From assembly GCA_934667295.1 (NCBI GenBank), contig CAKULR010000014.1, positions 1-15,812 of the forward strand: a stretch of DNA of 15,812 nt, written 5' to 3'. The notes under the pieces were generated by a model, which was not told the origin of the DNA, made no database searches, and worked only from the letters and a program-made list of their open reading frames with translations. Source of the DNA: an uncultured Kiritimatiellota bacterium (GTDB lineage: Bacteria; Verrucomicrobiota; Kiritimatiellia; RFP12; UBA1067). A program made the translations under genes and the position numbers. Below, in pieces: positions 1 to 6,721 of this stretch (the stretch's first letter is position 1; the number at the start of each line of letters is the position of its first letter).

Positions 1-82
1 TGAGGAACGAGCGCGTCTTGTGGCGCCACACGTCCGTGGCGCCGAGCTTGATGAAGGGCCAGTAGAAGGAGAGGGCTTGCAT
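1..82 (-). CDS. ABC transporter permease, MacB/FtsX type (5' fragment, runs off window)
   Basis: Only the first 27 codons are present, reading leftward from ATG at 82-80. They give MQALSFYWPFIKLGATDVWR followed by HKTRSFL. This short amphipathic stretch ending in a basic K/R-RS-FL motif is typical of the segment just before the first membrane helix of MacB/FtsX-type permeases. The start lies 4 bases after the stop of the ABC ATPase gene, which fits a transporter pair translated together. The inferred role is the membrane subunit driven by that ATPase, working with the MacA-like adaptor and TolC-like channel upstream. The family call rests on a short segment and on context; the periplasmic domain and remaining helices are outside the window. 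Confidence 0.72.
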   Translation of the reverse strand, partial: MQALSFYWPFIKLGATDVWRHKTRSFL

Positions 83-86
83 GGGA

Positions 87-782
87 TCAGTTCCGGACGG
101 AGAGGAGCCTGCCGTCCTTGACGACGATGTGGGAGTGGGCGTAGGCGTCGATGTCGGGTTCGTGGGTGACGACGATGATCGTCTTGCCCTGTTCGTAGAG
201 TTCCTGGAAGAGCGCCATGATCTGGACGGACGTCTTGGAGTCGAGGTTGCCGGTGGGCTCGTCCGCGAGGAGGACGGCGGGGTCGTTCGCGAGGGCGCGC
301 GCGACGGCCACGCGCTGGCGCTGTCCGCCGGAGAGTTCGGCGGGGAGGTGCTGGAGGCGGTGGCTCATCTCGACGCGGTCGGCGAGCTCCTTCGCGCGCC
401 GGGTCCGCTCCGCCTGGGGGATGCCGAGGTAGAACATCGGCATCTCGATGTTCTCCAGCACGCTGAGCTGGGGAATGAGGTGGAAGCTCTGGAAGACGAA
501 GCCGAGGTTCTTGAGGCGGTGGTCGGAAAGCTCGTTGGCCGCCATGCGCGCCACGTCCACGCCGTTGAGCCAGTAGCTGCCGGACGTGGGGCGGTCGAGG
601 CAGCCGAGGATGTTGAGGAGGGTGCTCTTGCCGGATCCGGAAGGACCCATGATGGCCCAGTATTCGCCCCGGTGGATTGCGAACGAAACGCCGTCGAGCG
701 CCTTCACGGTCTCGCCGCCGACGGTGTAGTGGCGGCAGACGTCCTGCAGCTTGACGACTTCCTCTGTGGTGGGTGCGGGCAT
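87..782 (-). CDS. ABC transporter ATP-binding protein, MacB/LolD subfamily
   Basis: A complete ABC ATPase that should hydrolyse ATP on the cytoplasmic face to drive the partner permease. Numbered from the ATG at 782 (231 aa), the motifs are Walker A GPSGSGKST (46-54), Q-loop glutamine in FVFQSFHL (98), signature LSGGQRQRVAVARAL (150-164), Walker B plus D-loop VLLADEPTGNLDS (170-182) and the H-loop histidine in VVTHEPD (207). The LSGGQ context, the DEPTGNLDS sequence and the length fit the MacB/LolD/FtsE group. An in-frame TTG at 803 would add seven residues. I prefer the ATG because neither site has a clear Shine-Dalgarno and the TTG extension adds only low-complexity sequence. The gene follows the adaptor stop at 810 and precedes the permease. 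All catalytic residues are intact. The substrate cannot be read from the sequence. Confidence 0.93.
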   Translation of the reverse strand: MPAPTTEEVVKLQDVCRHYTVGGETVKALDGVSFAIHRGEYWAIMGPSGSGKSTLLNILGCLDRPTSGSYWLNGVDVARMAANELSDHRLKNLGFVFQSFHLIPQLSVLENIEMPMFYLGIPQAERTRRAKELADRVEMSHRLQHLPAELSGGQRQRVAVARALANDPAVLLADEPTGNLDSKTSVQIMALFQELYEQGKTIIVVTHEPDIDAYAHSHIVVKDGRLLSVRN

Positions 783-809
783 GGTGGTGGGGAGGCTTGG
801 CAAGGTTGT

Positions 810-2324
810 CTAGTTCTGGGCGTCGGCGGGCTTGGTCGCCTTGGGTTCGGCGTCCTTCTGCTCGGCGTCCTTGGATTCCCTGACGGGCGGGGCCATCATG
901 ATGACGTCGCCCTTCTCCACGCCGCTGACGAGGTGGATCATGCGGTTGTTGTCGAGGCCGACTTCGACGGGGCGGGCGACCCACTCCTTCCCTTCCTGCA
1001 CGTAGACGCAGGGGACGCCGTTGACGCGGGTCACGCACTGCATGGGGCAGTAGAGCACCTTGTCGTAGGCGTGCTTGACGAGCTCGATGTCGCAGCTCAT
1101 GCCGGGGCGGATGACGACGTCGGAGAAGTCGCATTCGAGCTCGCACTTGTACATCTTGAGGTCCGGGTTGAGCGACGCGCTCTGCCCGTCCGGGAGGATG
1201 CCGATCTTCGTGAGCCGGCCGTGGAAGACCTTGTCCGGGAAGGCGTCCACCCGGACGTTCGCCGGCATGCCCGTCTCCAGCTTGTTGAGGGAGGCTTCCG
1301 GCACCATCAGCTCCACGATCATGCCCGCGTCGAGGGGGATGTAGATGAGCTCCTGGCGCTGGACGGCCGTTTCGCCGACGGCGAGGGGGCGGATCCAGTA
1401 GCGGCGGCGCGCAATCTGCACGGTGGAGGCGTAGAGGATGACGCCGTTCGTGGGGGCGTAGATCTTCGACTTCGAGATCTGGAAGTTGAGCTCTGCGAGG
1501 CGGTTCGTCGCGCGGTCGCGTTCGCGCGTGCGTTGGATGATCTCCGTCTCGACCTGGCGGATGAGGGACTTGTTCTGCCACTTCGTGCGCGCGAGGGCGC
1601 GCGTCGCCTTGCGCACGTCGCTTTCGTGCGTGGCGCGCTGCTGGATGACCGTGTAGTTCGTGAGCACGTTCATCTTCGTGCGGGCCATCTCCAGCTTGAT
1701 CTCCTTCTGGCGGAGCGCGAGTTCGTCCGCCTGCAGTTCGGTGCGCGTGAGGAAGCCCTCCTTGGCGAGGCGCTGGGACCATTCGAGCTTTTCGGCGGCG
1801 CGCTTCATCTCCTCGTCCGCGATCGCGATGTCGGTCTCGTACTCGCGGGCCTGCTGCGGGTAGTCGCCCTTTTCGTACTTTTCGAGGGCCATCTTCGCGA
1901 GGGTGAGGGTCACTTCGCGTTCGAGGAGGTTCGCGTCGCAGTCGCCCTTGGTGACCTCCAGCTTCTCCTGCGAGATGATGAGGTTGCCTTCGGTGGTGGC
2001 GGCGGTGATCTCCTGCTCGTTGCGCTTGTCGACGAGCGTGGCGGAGTCGAACTCGATGAGCAGGTCGCCGGCCTTGACGTTGACGCCCTCCTCCACGACC
2101 CAGATGATGGTGTTGTTGCCCTCCAGCTCGCTCTTGAGCGTCACCTTGTCCTTGCTCTGGATGGAGCCGGAGGAGGTGATGCCGATCGTGAGCGGCCCTT
2201 CGGCGACGGTGAAGGTGGGCGTGGCCGCCTCGTCGGTCTCGCCCCCGCTGAACGCGAACAAGGCGGCGAGTCCCGCGAGGAGCAGGCCCGCGCCGATCCA
2301 GATGAGTTTCTTCTTCCGTGTCAT
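810..2324 (-). CDS. Periplasmic adaptor (membrane fusion) protein, MacA/HlyD family
   Basis: This 504-aa protein should bridge the inner-membrane ABC transporter and the outer-membrane channel. Residues 1-6 are basic (MTRKKK) and 7-26 form one hydrophobic anchor, giving N-in topology. A split barrel-sandwich (lipoyl-like) domain is seen around 55-95 (VEEGVNVKAGDLLIEFD) and resumes at about 286-300 (SKIYAPTNGVILYA). Between them lies a long, charged, helical region (about 100-285) of the expected alpha-hairpin type. Residues 330-415 look like the beta-barrel domain (VPEASLNKLETGMPANVRVD; later VIRPGMSCDIEL) and 420-480 like the membrane-proximal domain. The tail 481-504 is a Lys/Glu/Asp-rich low-complexity extension. 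ATG at 2324 has AGGAAA (2333-2328) close upstream. It starts 36 bases after the outer-membrane factor's stop. It is longer than a typical MacA, mostly in the hairpin. Confidence 0.92.
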   Translation of the reverse strand: MTRKKKLIWIGAGLLLAGLAALFAFSGGETDEAATPTFTVAEGPLTIGITSSGSIQSKDKVTLKSELEGNNTIIWVVEEGVNVKAGDLLIEFDSATLVDKRNEQEITAATTEGNLIISQEKLEVTKGDCDANLLEREVTLTLAKMALEKYEKGDYPQQAREYETDIAIADEEMKRAAEKLEWSQRLAKEGFLTRTELQADELALRQKEIKLEMARTKMNVLTNYTVIQQRATHESDVRKATRALARTKWQNKSLIRQVETEIIQRTRERDRATNRLAELNFQISKSKIYAPTNGVILYASTVQIARRRYWIRPLAVGETAVQRQELIYIPLDAGMIVELMVPEASLNKLETGMPANVRVDAFPDKVFHGRLTKIGILPDGQSASLNPDLKMYKCELECDFSDVVIRPGMSCDIELVKHAYDKVLYCPMQCVTRVNGVPCVYVQEGKEWVARPVEVGLDNNRMIHLVSGVEKGDVIMMAPPVRESKDAEQKDAEPKATKPADAQN

Positions 2325-2360
2325 GTCTTTCCTGCGTTGCGTCGTTCGTCTGCGGTCTGC

Positions 2361-4046
2361 CTACTTCCACGTGCCGTCCGGGCAGATCTGGAGGATGCCC
2401 ATCGCGCTCCGGAGGGAGAGGTCGCTCGTGTACCACTCGATGACGGCGGAGCAGAGGGCGTTCTGGGCGCTGAGGAGGTCGCGGGCGGCGTCGAGGGTGT
2501 CGCGCATCGAGCTGCGGCCGGACTGCGTGAAGAGGTCGATCGCGTCCACGCGCATCTTCGCCACCTTGTAGGACTCCACCTTGTTCGCGTAGAGGGCGCG
2601 CGCGGCGGAGAGGCTGCGGTAGCCGGCGCGCACCTCGTTCTTGACGGCGTCCTCGCTTTCCTCCAGCGTGCGGCGGCTCTGGTCGCGCGTGATGAGGGCG
2701 CGGCGGTAGGCGTTGCGCTCACGGCGGCGGTCCCAGGGGGCGGACCACTTGAGGCGGAGGGAGGAGGTGGTGTCGTCGTCGACGTTGCCGCCCGTGTGGG
2801 CGCGGCGGCTGCCGGCGTAGGCGGCCCGGCCCTCGACCGTCACCTCGCCGCGCAGGTTGTCGGCGGCGACGGCGACGGCGCGTTCGGCGTCCAGCACGTC
2901 GCCGCGCGTGACGGCGAGGTCGCGGCGTTCGACGAGGGCGATGTTGAGGGCGTCGTCCTCGCGCGGGTAGTCGCCGAGGGCGTCCGGCTGGCTCTTCGCC
3001 TGCGCGGCCATCTGCGCCTGGATGCGGGCGAGCTCGGCGTCGTCGAGGGCGACGGGCGCCTCGGGGGCGAGGCCGAGGGTGATCTTGAAGTTGTCGAGGG
3101 CGTCCTCGTAGTTCTGCTGCGCGGTGATGATCGTCTGGTGGGCGGCGAGGAGGTCGGTGCGGGCCTGGTCGACCTGGATGCGGTCCATGCGCCCGGCCTT
3201 GAACATCATCTCGGCGCGCCGCCAGTTGAGGTCGAGGCGCTTGGCGTTGTCGTCCGAGTTCCGGCGCGTCTGGGCGTACTGGAGCACGCGGTAGTAGGCC
3301 TTGGCGACGGAGAGGGCGTAGGTCTCGCGGTAGCGCGTGAAGGTGAGGAGGGCGTAGGCGAGGTTGCGTTCGGCCTGGGTGAGGGGTTCGCGCACGATCT
3401 CGCGCGTACTGCCGCGCAGGAGGGGCACGCTCGCGGTGAGGTCGCCGGTCCAGCCGAACGAATGCCAGTCCTCGCGGATCATCTTCGTGACGTCCACGGC
3501 CATGTTCCCCGCGAGCGTGGTGCCGTTCTCGAACCGGCGCTGCGCCCCGGCACCGCCCTGGCCGTAGTCCTTGTCGATCTCGGGCGAGCCCGTGAGCGCG
3601 CCGAGCAGGAAGCCGCTGAACGTGTTGTCGAAGGCGTAGCGCTCGTTGTCGAGCGTGAGGGCCTTCTGGTAGACGGACTCCTTCAGCGTCTGGTAGCGGC
3701 GGTTGTTGCGTGCGCCGAGGCGCAGGGCGCTTTCGAGCGACAGGCGCAGCGTGCCGTTCGAGGGCGTGAGGGGCGCAACGCCCGCGATGCGCGGGAAGAC
3801 GGCGTTCGTCGTCCCCTGCCGCAGGGCCTCCAGGGCGATGCGCAGGGTCAACACGTCGGCGGGCCGCGCGATGTCGAAGGCGTTCGTGAGGCCCGTCTGC
3901 GCGCGCCAGATCTCCGTCGCCGCCGCCGTGGCCGTCCCGTCCGCCTCCCGCACGGCCCTGTCGGGCGTCATGCAGCCGACAAGCCACAGGCACACCGCCA
4001 GCACGGACGGTACGGCGGAGAAACGAGATTGCGAAAAGAAAAACAT
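2361..4046 (-). CDS. TolC-type outer membrane efflux lipoprotein
   Basis: This 561-aa protein is the probable outer-membrane channel of the tripartite exporter. Residues 1-24 form a signal sequence ending in the lipobox LVGC, with Cys25 as the lipidated residue and no Asp at +2. The body has the repeated helical pattern of outer membrane efflux proteins: one half around 100-330, with LTFTRYRETYALSVAKAYYR and RAEMMFKAGRMDRIQVDQAR, and a second around 365-550, with DAVKNEVRAGYRSL and ARDLLSAQNALCSAVIEWYT. Predicted strand-like segments (about 175-210 and 400-435) could be the barrel strands. The C-terminal strand and coiled coils are consistent with OEP, though the sequence is divergent. It is the first gene of the operon. 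There is no Shine-Dalgarno before the ATG, and the promoter lies so close that translation may be leaderless. The OEP assignment is strong; the exported substrate is unknown. Confidence 0.88.
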   Translation of the reverse strand: MFFFSQSRFSAVPSVLAVCLWLVGCMTPDRAVREADGTATAAATEIWRAQTGLTNAFDIARPADVLTLRIALEALRQGTTNAVFPRIAGVAPLTPSNGTLRLSLESALRLGARNNRRYQTLKESVYQKALTLDNERYAFDNTFSGFLLGALTGSPEIDKDYGQGGAGAQRRFENGTTLAGNMAVDVTKMIREDWHSFGWTGDLTASVPLLRGSTREIVREPLTQAERNLAYALLTFTRYRETYALSVAKAYYRVLQYAQTRRNSDDNAKRLDLNWRRAEMMFKAGRMDRIQVDQARTDLLAAHQTIITAQQNYEDALDNFKITLGLAPEAPVALDDAELARIQAQMAAQAKSQPDALGDYPREDDALNIALVERRDLAVTRGDVLDAERAVAVAADNLRGEVTVEGRAAYAGSRRAHTGGNVDDDTTSSLRLKWSAPWDRRRERNAYRRALITRDQSRRTLEESEDAVKNEVRAGYRSLSAARALYANKVESYKVAKMRVDAIDLFTQSGRSSMRDTLDAARDLLSAQNALCSAVIEWYTSDLSLRSAMGILQICPDGTWK

Positions 4047-4052
4047 GGTTAG

Positions 4053-4081
4053 ATTCTACAGGAAAGGGGGCATGAAAGCAA
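4053..4081 (-). promoter_or_regulatory. Predicted sigma70-like promoter of the exporter operon
   Basis: On the minus strand TTGCTT (4081-4076) and TAGAAT (4058-4053) are separated by exactly 17 bases. The -10 box matches five of six consensus positions and the -35 box keeps TTG. A start six to seven bases after the -10 falls at 4047-4046, that is at or next to the A of the ATG at 4046. No Shine-Dalgarno lies between, so a leaderless transcript is predicted. Based on motif reading only. Confidence 0.55.
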
Positions 4082-4339
4082 GGAAACGGTCAGGTCGGAC
4101 TCCAAGGCGGCGGAACTGAAACTCCTACTTCTTAAAGTATGCGAACGGCGCGCGGAATCAACAGCCAATCCGGGAAAGGATGAGAAAAGAGGGGAATAAG
4201 GGATGAATGAATGGAGAAGATGATGGATGAGAAAAAGATGTTCACCTACACGATGGTTTCCTACGCACAGAAATCTCATTCGTGAATTCCCATCCGCCTG
4301 GTCGATGTGTTGGTGGAATGTGCGATTTCACTTCGGAAC

Positions 4340-4388
4340 GGCATGGGTATAATCGAAATGGCATGAACATATACGGCATGGGCATATA
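4340..4388 (+). repeat. Three imperfect short repeats built on GGCATG...ATA
   Basis: Three related units follow each other: GGCATGGGTATA (4340-4351), GGCATGAACATATA (4360-4373) and GGCATGGGCATATA (4375-4388). Spacing is irregular (20 then 15 bases). The first contains a TATAAT at 4348-4353 but lacks a good -35 and has no gene downstream. Function unknown. Confidence 0.5.
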
Positions 4389-4426
4389 AGGATAGGGAAA
4401 GAAAATGGTGCATATCTGTGGGGAAT

Positions 4427-4473
4427 CGGCACGCAATGTACCCGCGCCGCCCTCGGCGCGTGGCGCTGTGGGG
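4427..4473 (+). repeat. Dispersed hairpin repeat A, copy 1 (long form)
   Basis: A 47-bp copy of a dispersed element whose core reads GCAATGTACCCGCGCCG, followed by CCCT and CGGCGCGTGGCG. CGCGCCG and CGGCGCG are a perfect 7-bp inverted repeat around a 4-base loop, giving a strong REP-like hairpin. It matches the copy at 15716-15762 in 46 of 47 bases, including the GCTGTGGGG tail. It is noncoding here and has no transposase nearby. Confidence 0.9.
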
Positions 4474-4483
4474 CACGACGCCC

Positions 4484-4509
4484 AGGAGGGTCGCACTCCT
4501 GCGCGACCG
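4484..4509 (+). repeat. Dispersed hairpin repeat B, copy 1
   Basis: A 26-bp unit containing GGGTCGCACTCCTGCGCGAC. It matches the inverted copy at 5207-5232 at 24 of 26 positions. The ends GGTCGC and GCGACC-like bases can pair around a short loop. It lies 10 bases after repeat A copy 1. Confidence 0.8.
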
Positions 4510-4537
4510 CTTGGAGTGGACGGGATTGCTTTCGCCT

Positions 4538-4572
4538 AACGCGGAGGAAACGGAGGAACGGAGACGCGGAGG
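4538..4572 (+). repeat. Dispersed purine-rich repeat C, copy 1
   Basis: A 35-bp purine-rich unit that begins AACGCGGAGGAAACGG and ends ACGCGGAGG. It occurs again in inverted orientation at 5056-5090 with 34 of 35 bases identical. It runs directly into the 15-bp tandem array. It codes for nothing recognisable. Confidence 0.85.
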
Positions 4573-4627
4573 AGAGGTGGGTGGAGGAGAGGTAGGTGGA
4601 GGAGAGGTGGGTGGAGGAGAAGAGAGG
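4568..4627 (+). repeat. 15-bp purine-rich tandem repeat (VNTR)
   Basis: Three units of GGAGGAGAGGTGGGT (second with one change) at 4568-4582, 4583-4597 and 4598-4612, followed by a degraded fourth at 4613-4627. The strand is almost pure purine with many GG and GGG runs, so triplex or two-tetrad quadruplex structures are conceivable. It overlaps the end of repeat C, from which it may have grown by slippage. Confidence 0.85.
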
Positions 4628-4663
4628 AGGAGAAAGAGGAGTGCGTGTGGGGAGGGGCGTATG

Positions 4664-4710
4664 TCACGGAACACACAGAACGGCCTACGGCCGTCACAGA
4701 ACACACAGAA
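4664..4710 (+). repeat. Direct 17-bp repeats flanking a perfect hairpin
   Basis: TCACGGAACACACAGAA (4664-4680) and TCACAGAACACACAGAA (4694-4710) differ at one base and are spaced by 30. Between them CGGCC-TAC-GGCCG (4681-4693) is a perfect small hairpin. The CACACAGAA part is complementary to TTCTGTGTG at 4746-4754, so the whole stretch could fold. Confidence 0.75.
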
Positions 4711-4745
4711 GTGTTGGAGATGTAGGGGCATCGGCTTTCAGTGTC

Positions 4746-4766
4746 TTCTGTGTGCCGCGCAGCGGC
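4746..4766 (+). repeat. Inverted partner of the CACACAGAA repeat plus hairpin
   Basis: TTCTGTGTG (4746-4754) pairs with CACACAGAA at 4702-4710. It is followed by the perfect hairpin GCCGC-GCA-GCGGC (4754-4766). The same hairpin type occurs near 5261 and 5310. Confidence 0.6.
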
Positions 4767-4892
4767 TTCAGTGTGTTCAGTGGCAAGAATGACGGGGAGA
4801 ACTTGCCACGGGTAACACAGATACGGGTAATACCGATACGGGTTTCGCTTCGTACGATAGGACCGCGATAGGACCGACGGTTTTGCGTGAAC

Positions 4893-4911
4893 GGCCGCGA
4901 CAAGCGCGGCC
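4893..4911 (+). repeat. Perfect hairpin GGCCGCG/CGCGGCC
   Basis: A 7-bp perfect inverted repeat with a 5-base loop (ACAAG). No T-run follows, and no gene ends nearby, so it does not look like a terminator. It resembles the other small GC-rich palindromes of this intergenic block. Confidence 0.6.
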
Positions 4912-5055
4912 CTCCCGTTTCGTACCCACATCTTCGTACCCCACATCAGCCTTTTCGTACATCACCTTGGTCCGGGAAAAATCATCGTCGTATTCGTATC
5001 CATAACCTTGTTCAGCACAATGATTCCGTCGCGGGATGGAAGTGGTATTGCGAAA

Positions 5056-5090
5056 CCTCCGCGTCTCCGCTCCTCCGTTTCCTCCGCGTT
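5056..5090 (-). repeat. Dispersed purine-rich repeat C, copy 2 (inverted)
   Basis: The reverse complement of the unit at 4538-4572, identical at 34 of 35 positions. It forms a widely spaced inverted repeat with it, about 480 bases apart. Confidence 0.85.
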
Positions 5091-5116
5091 GAGCGCCGCA
5101 GGCCAAAGTCTGGTGG

Positions 5117-5155
5117 ACGCCACGCGCCGAGGCGGCGCGGGTACATTGCGCGCCG
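5117..5155 (-). repeat. Dispersed hairpin repeat A, copy 2 (short form, inverted)
   Basis: The minus-strand copy of element A. The loop is CCT rather than CCCT and the tail reads GTCC, features shared with the in-gene copy at 15345-15385 but not with copies 1 and 4. The 7-bp CGCGCCG/CGGCGCG stem is perfect. Confidence 0.88.
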
Positions 5156-5157
5156 GG

Positions 5158-5201
5158 CCGGCAGGTCGGATATGCCGGACCGGCAGGCCGTACATGCCGG
5201 A
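5158..5201 (+). repeat. Two tandem 22-bp units starting CCGGCAGG and ending ATGCCGGA
   Basis: Units at 5158-5179 and 5180-5201 share both ends and differ only in the centre (TCGGAT versus CCGTAC). Each is partly self-complementary (CCGGCA with TGCCGG). They are sandwiched between repeat A copy 2 and repeat B copy 2. Confidence 0.8.
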
Positions 5202-5206
5202 CCGCT

Positions 5207-5232
5207 CGGTCGCGCAGGAGCGCGACCCTCCC
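5207..5232 (-). repeat. Dispersed hairpin repeat B, copy 2 (inverted)
   Basis: On the plus strand it contains GGTCGCG-CAGGAG-CGCGACC, a perfect 7-bp stem with a 6-base loop, followed by CTCCC. Its reverse complement matches 4484-4509 at 24 of 26 positions. Confidence 0.8.
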
Positions 5233-5260
5233 CTAGAACCTGAAACCAACGCAATTTAAA

Positions 5261-5320
5261 GCCGCGAAGCGGCGATTTAAAGGCCGTAGGCCGACTTAAC
5301 CACTTAAAACCGCGAAGCGG
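5261..5320 (+). repeat. Cluster of three small perfect hairpins with TTAAA-type spacers
   Basis: GCCGC-GAA-GCGGC (5261-5273), GGCC-GTA-GGCC (5282-5292) and CCGC-GAA-GCGG (5310-5320) are separated by AT-rich spacers related to ATTTAAA/CTTAAAA. The cluster ends two bases before the predicted -35 box of the gspF promoter. Its proximity to the promoter is seen directly; any regulatory role is inference. Confidence 0.65.
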
Positions 5321-5322
5321 CA

Positions 5323-5351
5323 TTGCGCACGGCGCGCGCGTGTAGTATAAT
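5323..5351 (+). promoter_or_regulatory. Predicted sigma70-like promoter of the pseudopilin operon
   Basis: A perfect TATAAT at 5346-5351 lies 17 bases after TTGCGC (5323-5328), which keeps the TTG of the -35 consensus. The predicted start near 5358 leaves a leader of about 57 bases before the ATG at 5415. No other gene lies between. Confidence 0.65.
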
Positions 5352-5367
5352 GGTGGCGTCACAAAAT

Positions 5368-5407
5368 CGAACAACCCAGGCGAAAACCGAACAACTCAGG
5401 CGAGGCC
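5368..5407 (+). repeat. 20-bp direct repeat in the 5' leader of gspF
   Basis: CGAACAACCCAGGCGAAAAC (5368-5387) is followed at once by CGAACAACTCAGGCGAGGCC (5388-5407), identical at the first 16 positions except one. The pair fills most of the predicted leader and ends 7 bases before the start codon, so the second AGGCGAGG could serve as ribosome-binding sequence. Confidence 0.7.
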
Positions 5408-5414
5408 GAGACTT

Positions 5415-6719
5415 ATGGCGAAATTTCAGTACATCGCGCTGGACGGCGCGGGCCAGGAACAGCGGGGAACGATCGAGGCGGGCGACCGCGCGTCGGCGAT
5501 TGCGGCCATCCGCGCGAACGGCCTCTTCCCGTCCGCGATCGGCGAGGTGAAGGGCGCGGCGGCCCCGGCGAAGAGGGGGACCGCGCCGGCGAAGGGCGCG
5601 GCGGCGAAGAAGGGCATCGGCTCCAAGCAGATCAACATCAAGATGCCGAAGTTCCTGATGGGCCGCGTGAAGCAGAAGGACCTGACGGGCTTCACGCGCC
5701 AGCTCGCGACGCTCGTGAACGCGGGACTGCCGCTCATGCGCTGCATCGACGTGCTGAAGAAGCAGAAGATGGCCCCGGCGATGATGGACTGCCTGAACGG
5801 CATCAGCGAGGGCATCGCGGGCGGCGCGACGTTCTCGGAATCGCTCACGGCGTATCCGAAGGTGTTCGACAACCTGTACGTCAACATGGTGAAGGCGGGC
5901 GAGGCGGGCGGCGTCCTCGAAGTCGTGCTGAACCGCCTGGCGGAGTTCGCCGAGAAGGCGCAGAAGATCAAGAACAAGGTGAAGGGCGCGATGATCTACC
6001 CGTCGGTCGTGCTCGTGGCCGCCGTCGGCATCACGGCGTTCCTGCTCGTGACGGTGATTCCGAAGTTCCAGCAGGTGTTCAACGACATCCTGGGCGGGCA
6101 GTCGCTGCCGGCGATCACGGAGTTCGTGATGGGGCTTTCCGAGTTCGTGCAGCACAACGGCCTGCAGATCTTCGCGGGCGTCGCGGCGTTCGTGGTACTC
6201 TACAAGATGTTCGGCAAGACGAAGTTCGGCGCGTACCAGCTGGACCGCCTGCGCCTCGGCTTCCCCGTGACGGGCACGCTCGTGAAGCGCACGGCGATCG
6301 CGCAGTTCTCCCGTACGCTCGGCACGCTGCTCTCCTCGGGCGTGCCGATCCTCCAGGCGCTCGTGATCGTGCGCGACACGACGGCGAACCGCGTGGTGCG
6401 CCGCGCCATCCAGTCCGTCCACGACGCGGTGAAGGAGGGCGAGTCGATGACCGACCCGCTCGCCGCCTCCGGCGTGTTCCCGCCGATGGTCGTGTCGATG
6501 GTGCAGGTGGGCGAGGAGACGGGCCAGCTCTCCGACATGCTCACGCGCATCGCGAACACCTACGACGACGAGGTGGACAACGCCGTGGCGGGCATGACGG
6601 CGGCCATCGAGCCGGCCCTCATCATCTTCCTCGCCGTGGTGGTCGGCACGATCGTGATCGCGATGTTCCTGCCGATGATCAAGATCATCTCCTCCGTCTC
6701 CGGCGGCGGCGCGGGCTGA
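5415..6719 (+). CDS. gspF: GspF/PilC-family inner-membrane platform protein
   Basis: A 434-aa polytopic protein of the type II secretion/type IV pilus platform family, expected to sit in the inner membrane and couple an assembly ATPase to pilin polymerisation. The N-terminal MAKFQYIALDGAGQ with a following GTIEAGD motif is typical. A basic Ala/Pro/Lys linker covers about 46-70. Two T2SSF repeats follow at about 92-214 and 297-419, each with its hallmark (GEAGGVLEVVLNRLAEF at 162-178; GEETGQLSDMLTRIANTYDD from 366). Hydrophobic segments lie near 196-215, 249-264 and 399-420. It is the first gene after the promoter and is followed at once by prepilin genes. The ATG at 5415 has only a weak AGGCGAGG/GAG site. 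GspF and PilC cannot be separated by sequence alone; the pseudopilin neighbours favour GspF. Confidence 0.92.
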   Translation: MAKFQYIALDGAGQEQRGTIEAGDRASAIAAIRANGLFPSAIGEVKGAAAPAKRGTAPAKGAAAKKGIGSKQINIKMPKFLMGRVKQKDLTGFTRQLATLVNAGLPLMRCIDVLKKQKMAPAMMDCLNGISEGIAGGATFSESLTAYPKVFDNLYVNMVKAGEAGGVLEVVLNRLAEFAEKAQKIKNKVKGAMIYPSVVLVAAVGITAFLLVTVIPKFQQVFNDILGGQSLPAITEFVMGLSEFVQHNGLQIFAGVAAFVVLYKMFGKTKFGAYQLDRLRLGFPVTGTLVKRTAIAQFSRTLGTLLSSGVPILQALVIVRDTTANRVVRRAIQSVHDAVKEGESMTDPLAASGVFPPMVVSMVQVGEETGQLSDMLTRIANTYDDEVDNAVAGMTAAIEPALIIFLAVVVGTIVIAMFLPMIKIISSVSGGGAG

Positions 6720-6721
6720 GT

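Larger units (their letters stand above)
4082..5322. other. Gene-free divergent intergenic region built of repeats
   Basis: About 1.24 kb between the two divergent promoters. I found no coding frame with a convincing start, composition or family resemblance in either direction; open frames here are short and follow the repeats. The left third (4082-4420) is poorer in GC than the flanking genes and has no recognisable gene. The rest is a patchwork of the hairpin repeats, inverted copies and tandem arrays listed separately. No tRNA or rRNA sequence was recognised. Confidence 0.7.

Noticed and set aside
81..4052. A 1323-codon open frame on the plus strand
   Set aside because: It is antisense to three genes with clear families; its Val/Asp/Gly/Arg-rich product has no domain and reflects third-position GC bias.
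4348..4353. TATAAT on the plus strand as a second promoter
   Set aside because: There is no acceptable -35 at 16-18 bases and no gene follows for a kilobase; it is part of a short imperfect repeat.
4893..4911. Intrinsic terminator
   Set aside because: No T-run follows and no gene ends within several hundred bases on either strand.
4427..5232. CRISPR array
   Set aside because: The repeats are of different families, inverted and irregularly spaced, with no constant spacer length and no cas genes.
4418..5259. Several 80-120-codon open frames in the intergenic block
   Set aside because: Their products are translations of the repeats (Pro/Arg/Gly strings), overlap each other on both strands, and lack ribosome-binding sites.
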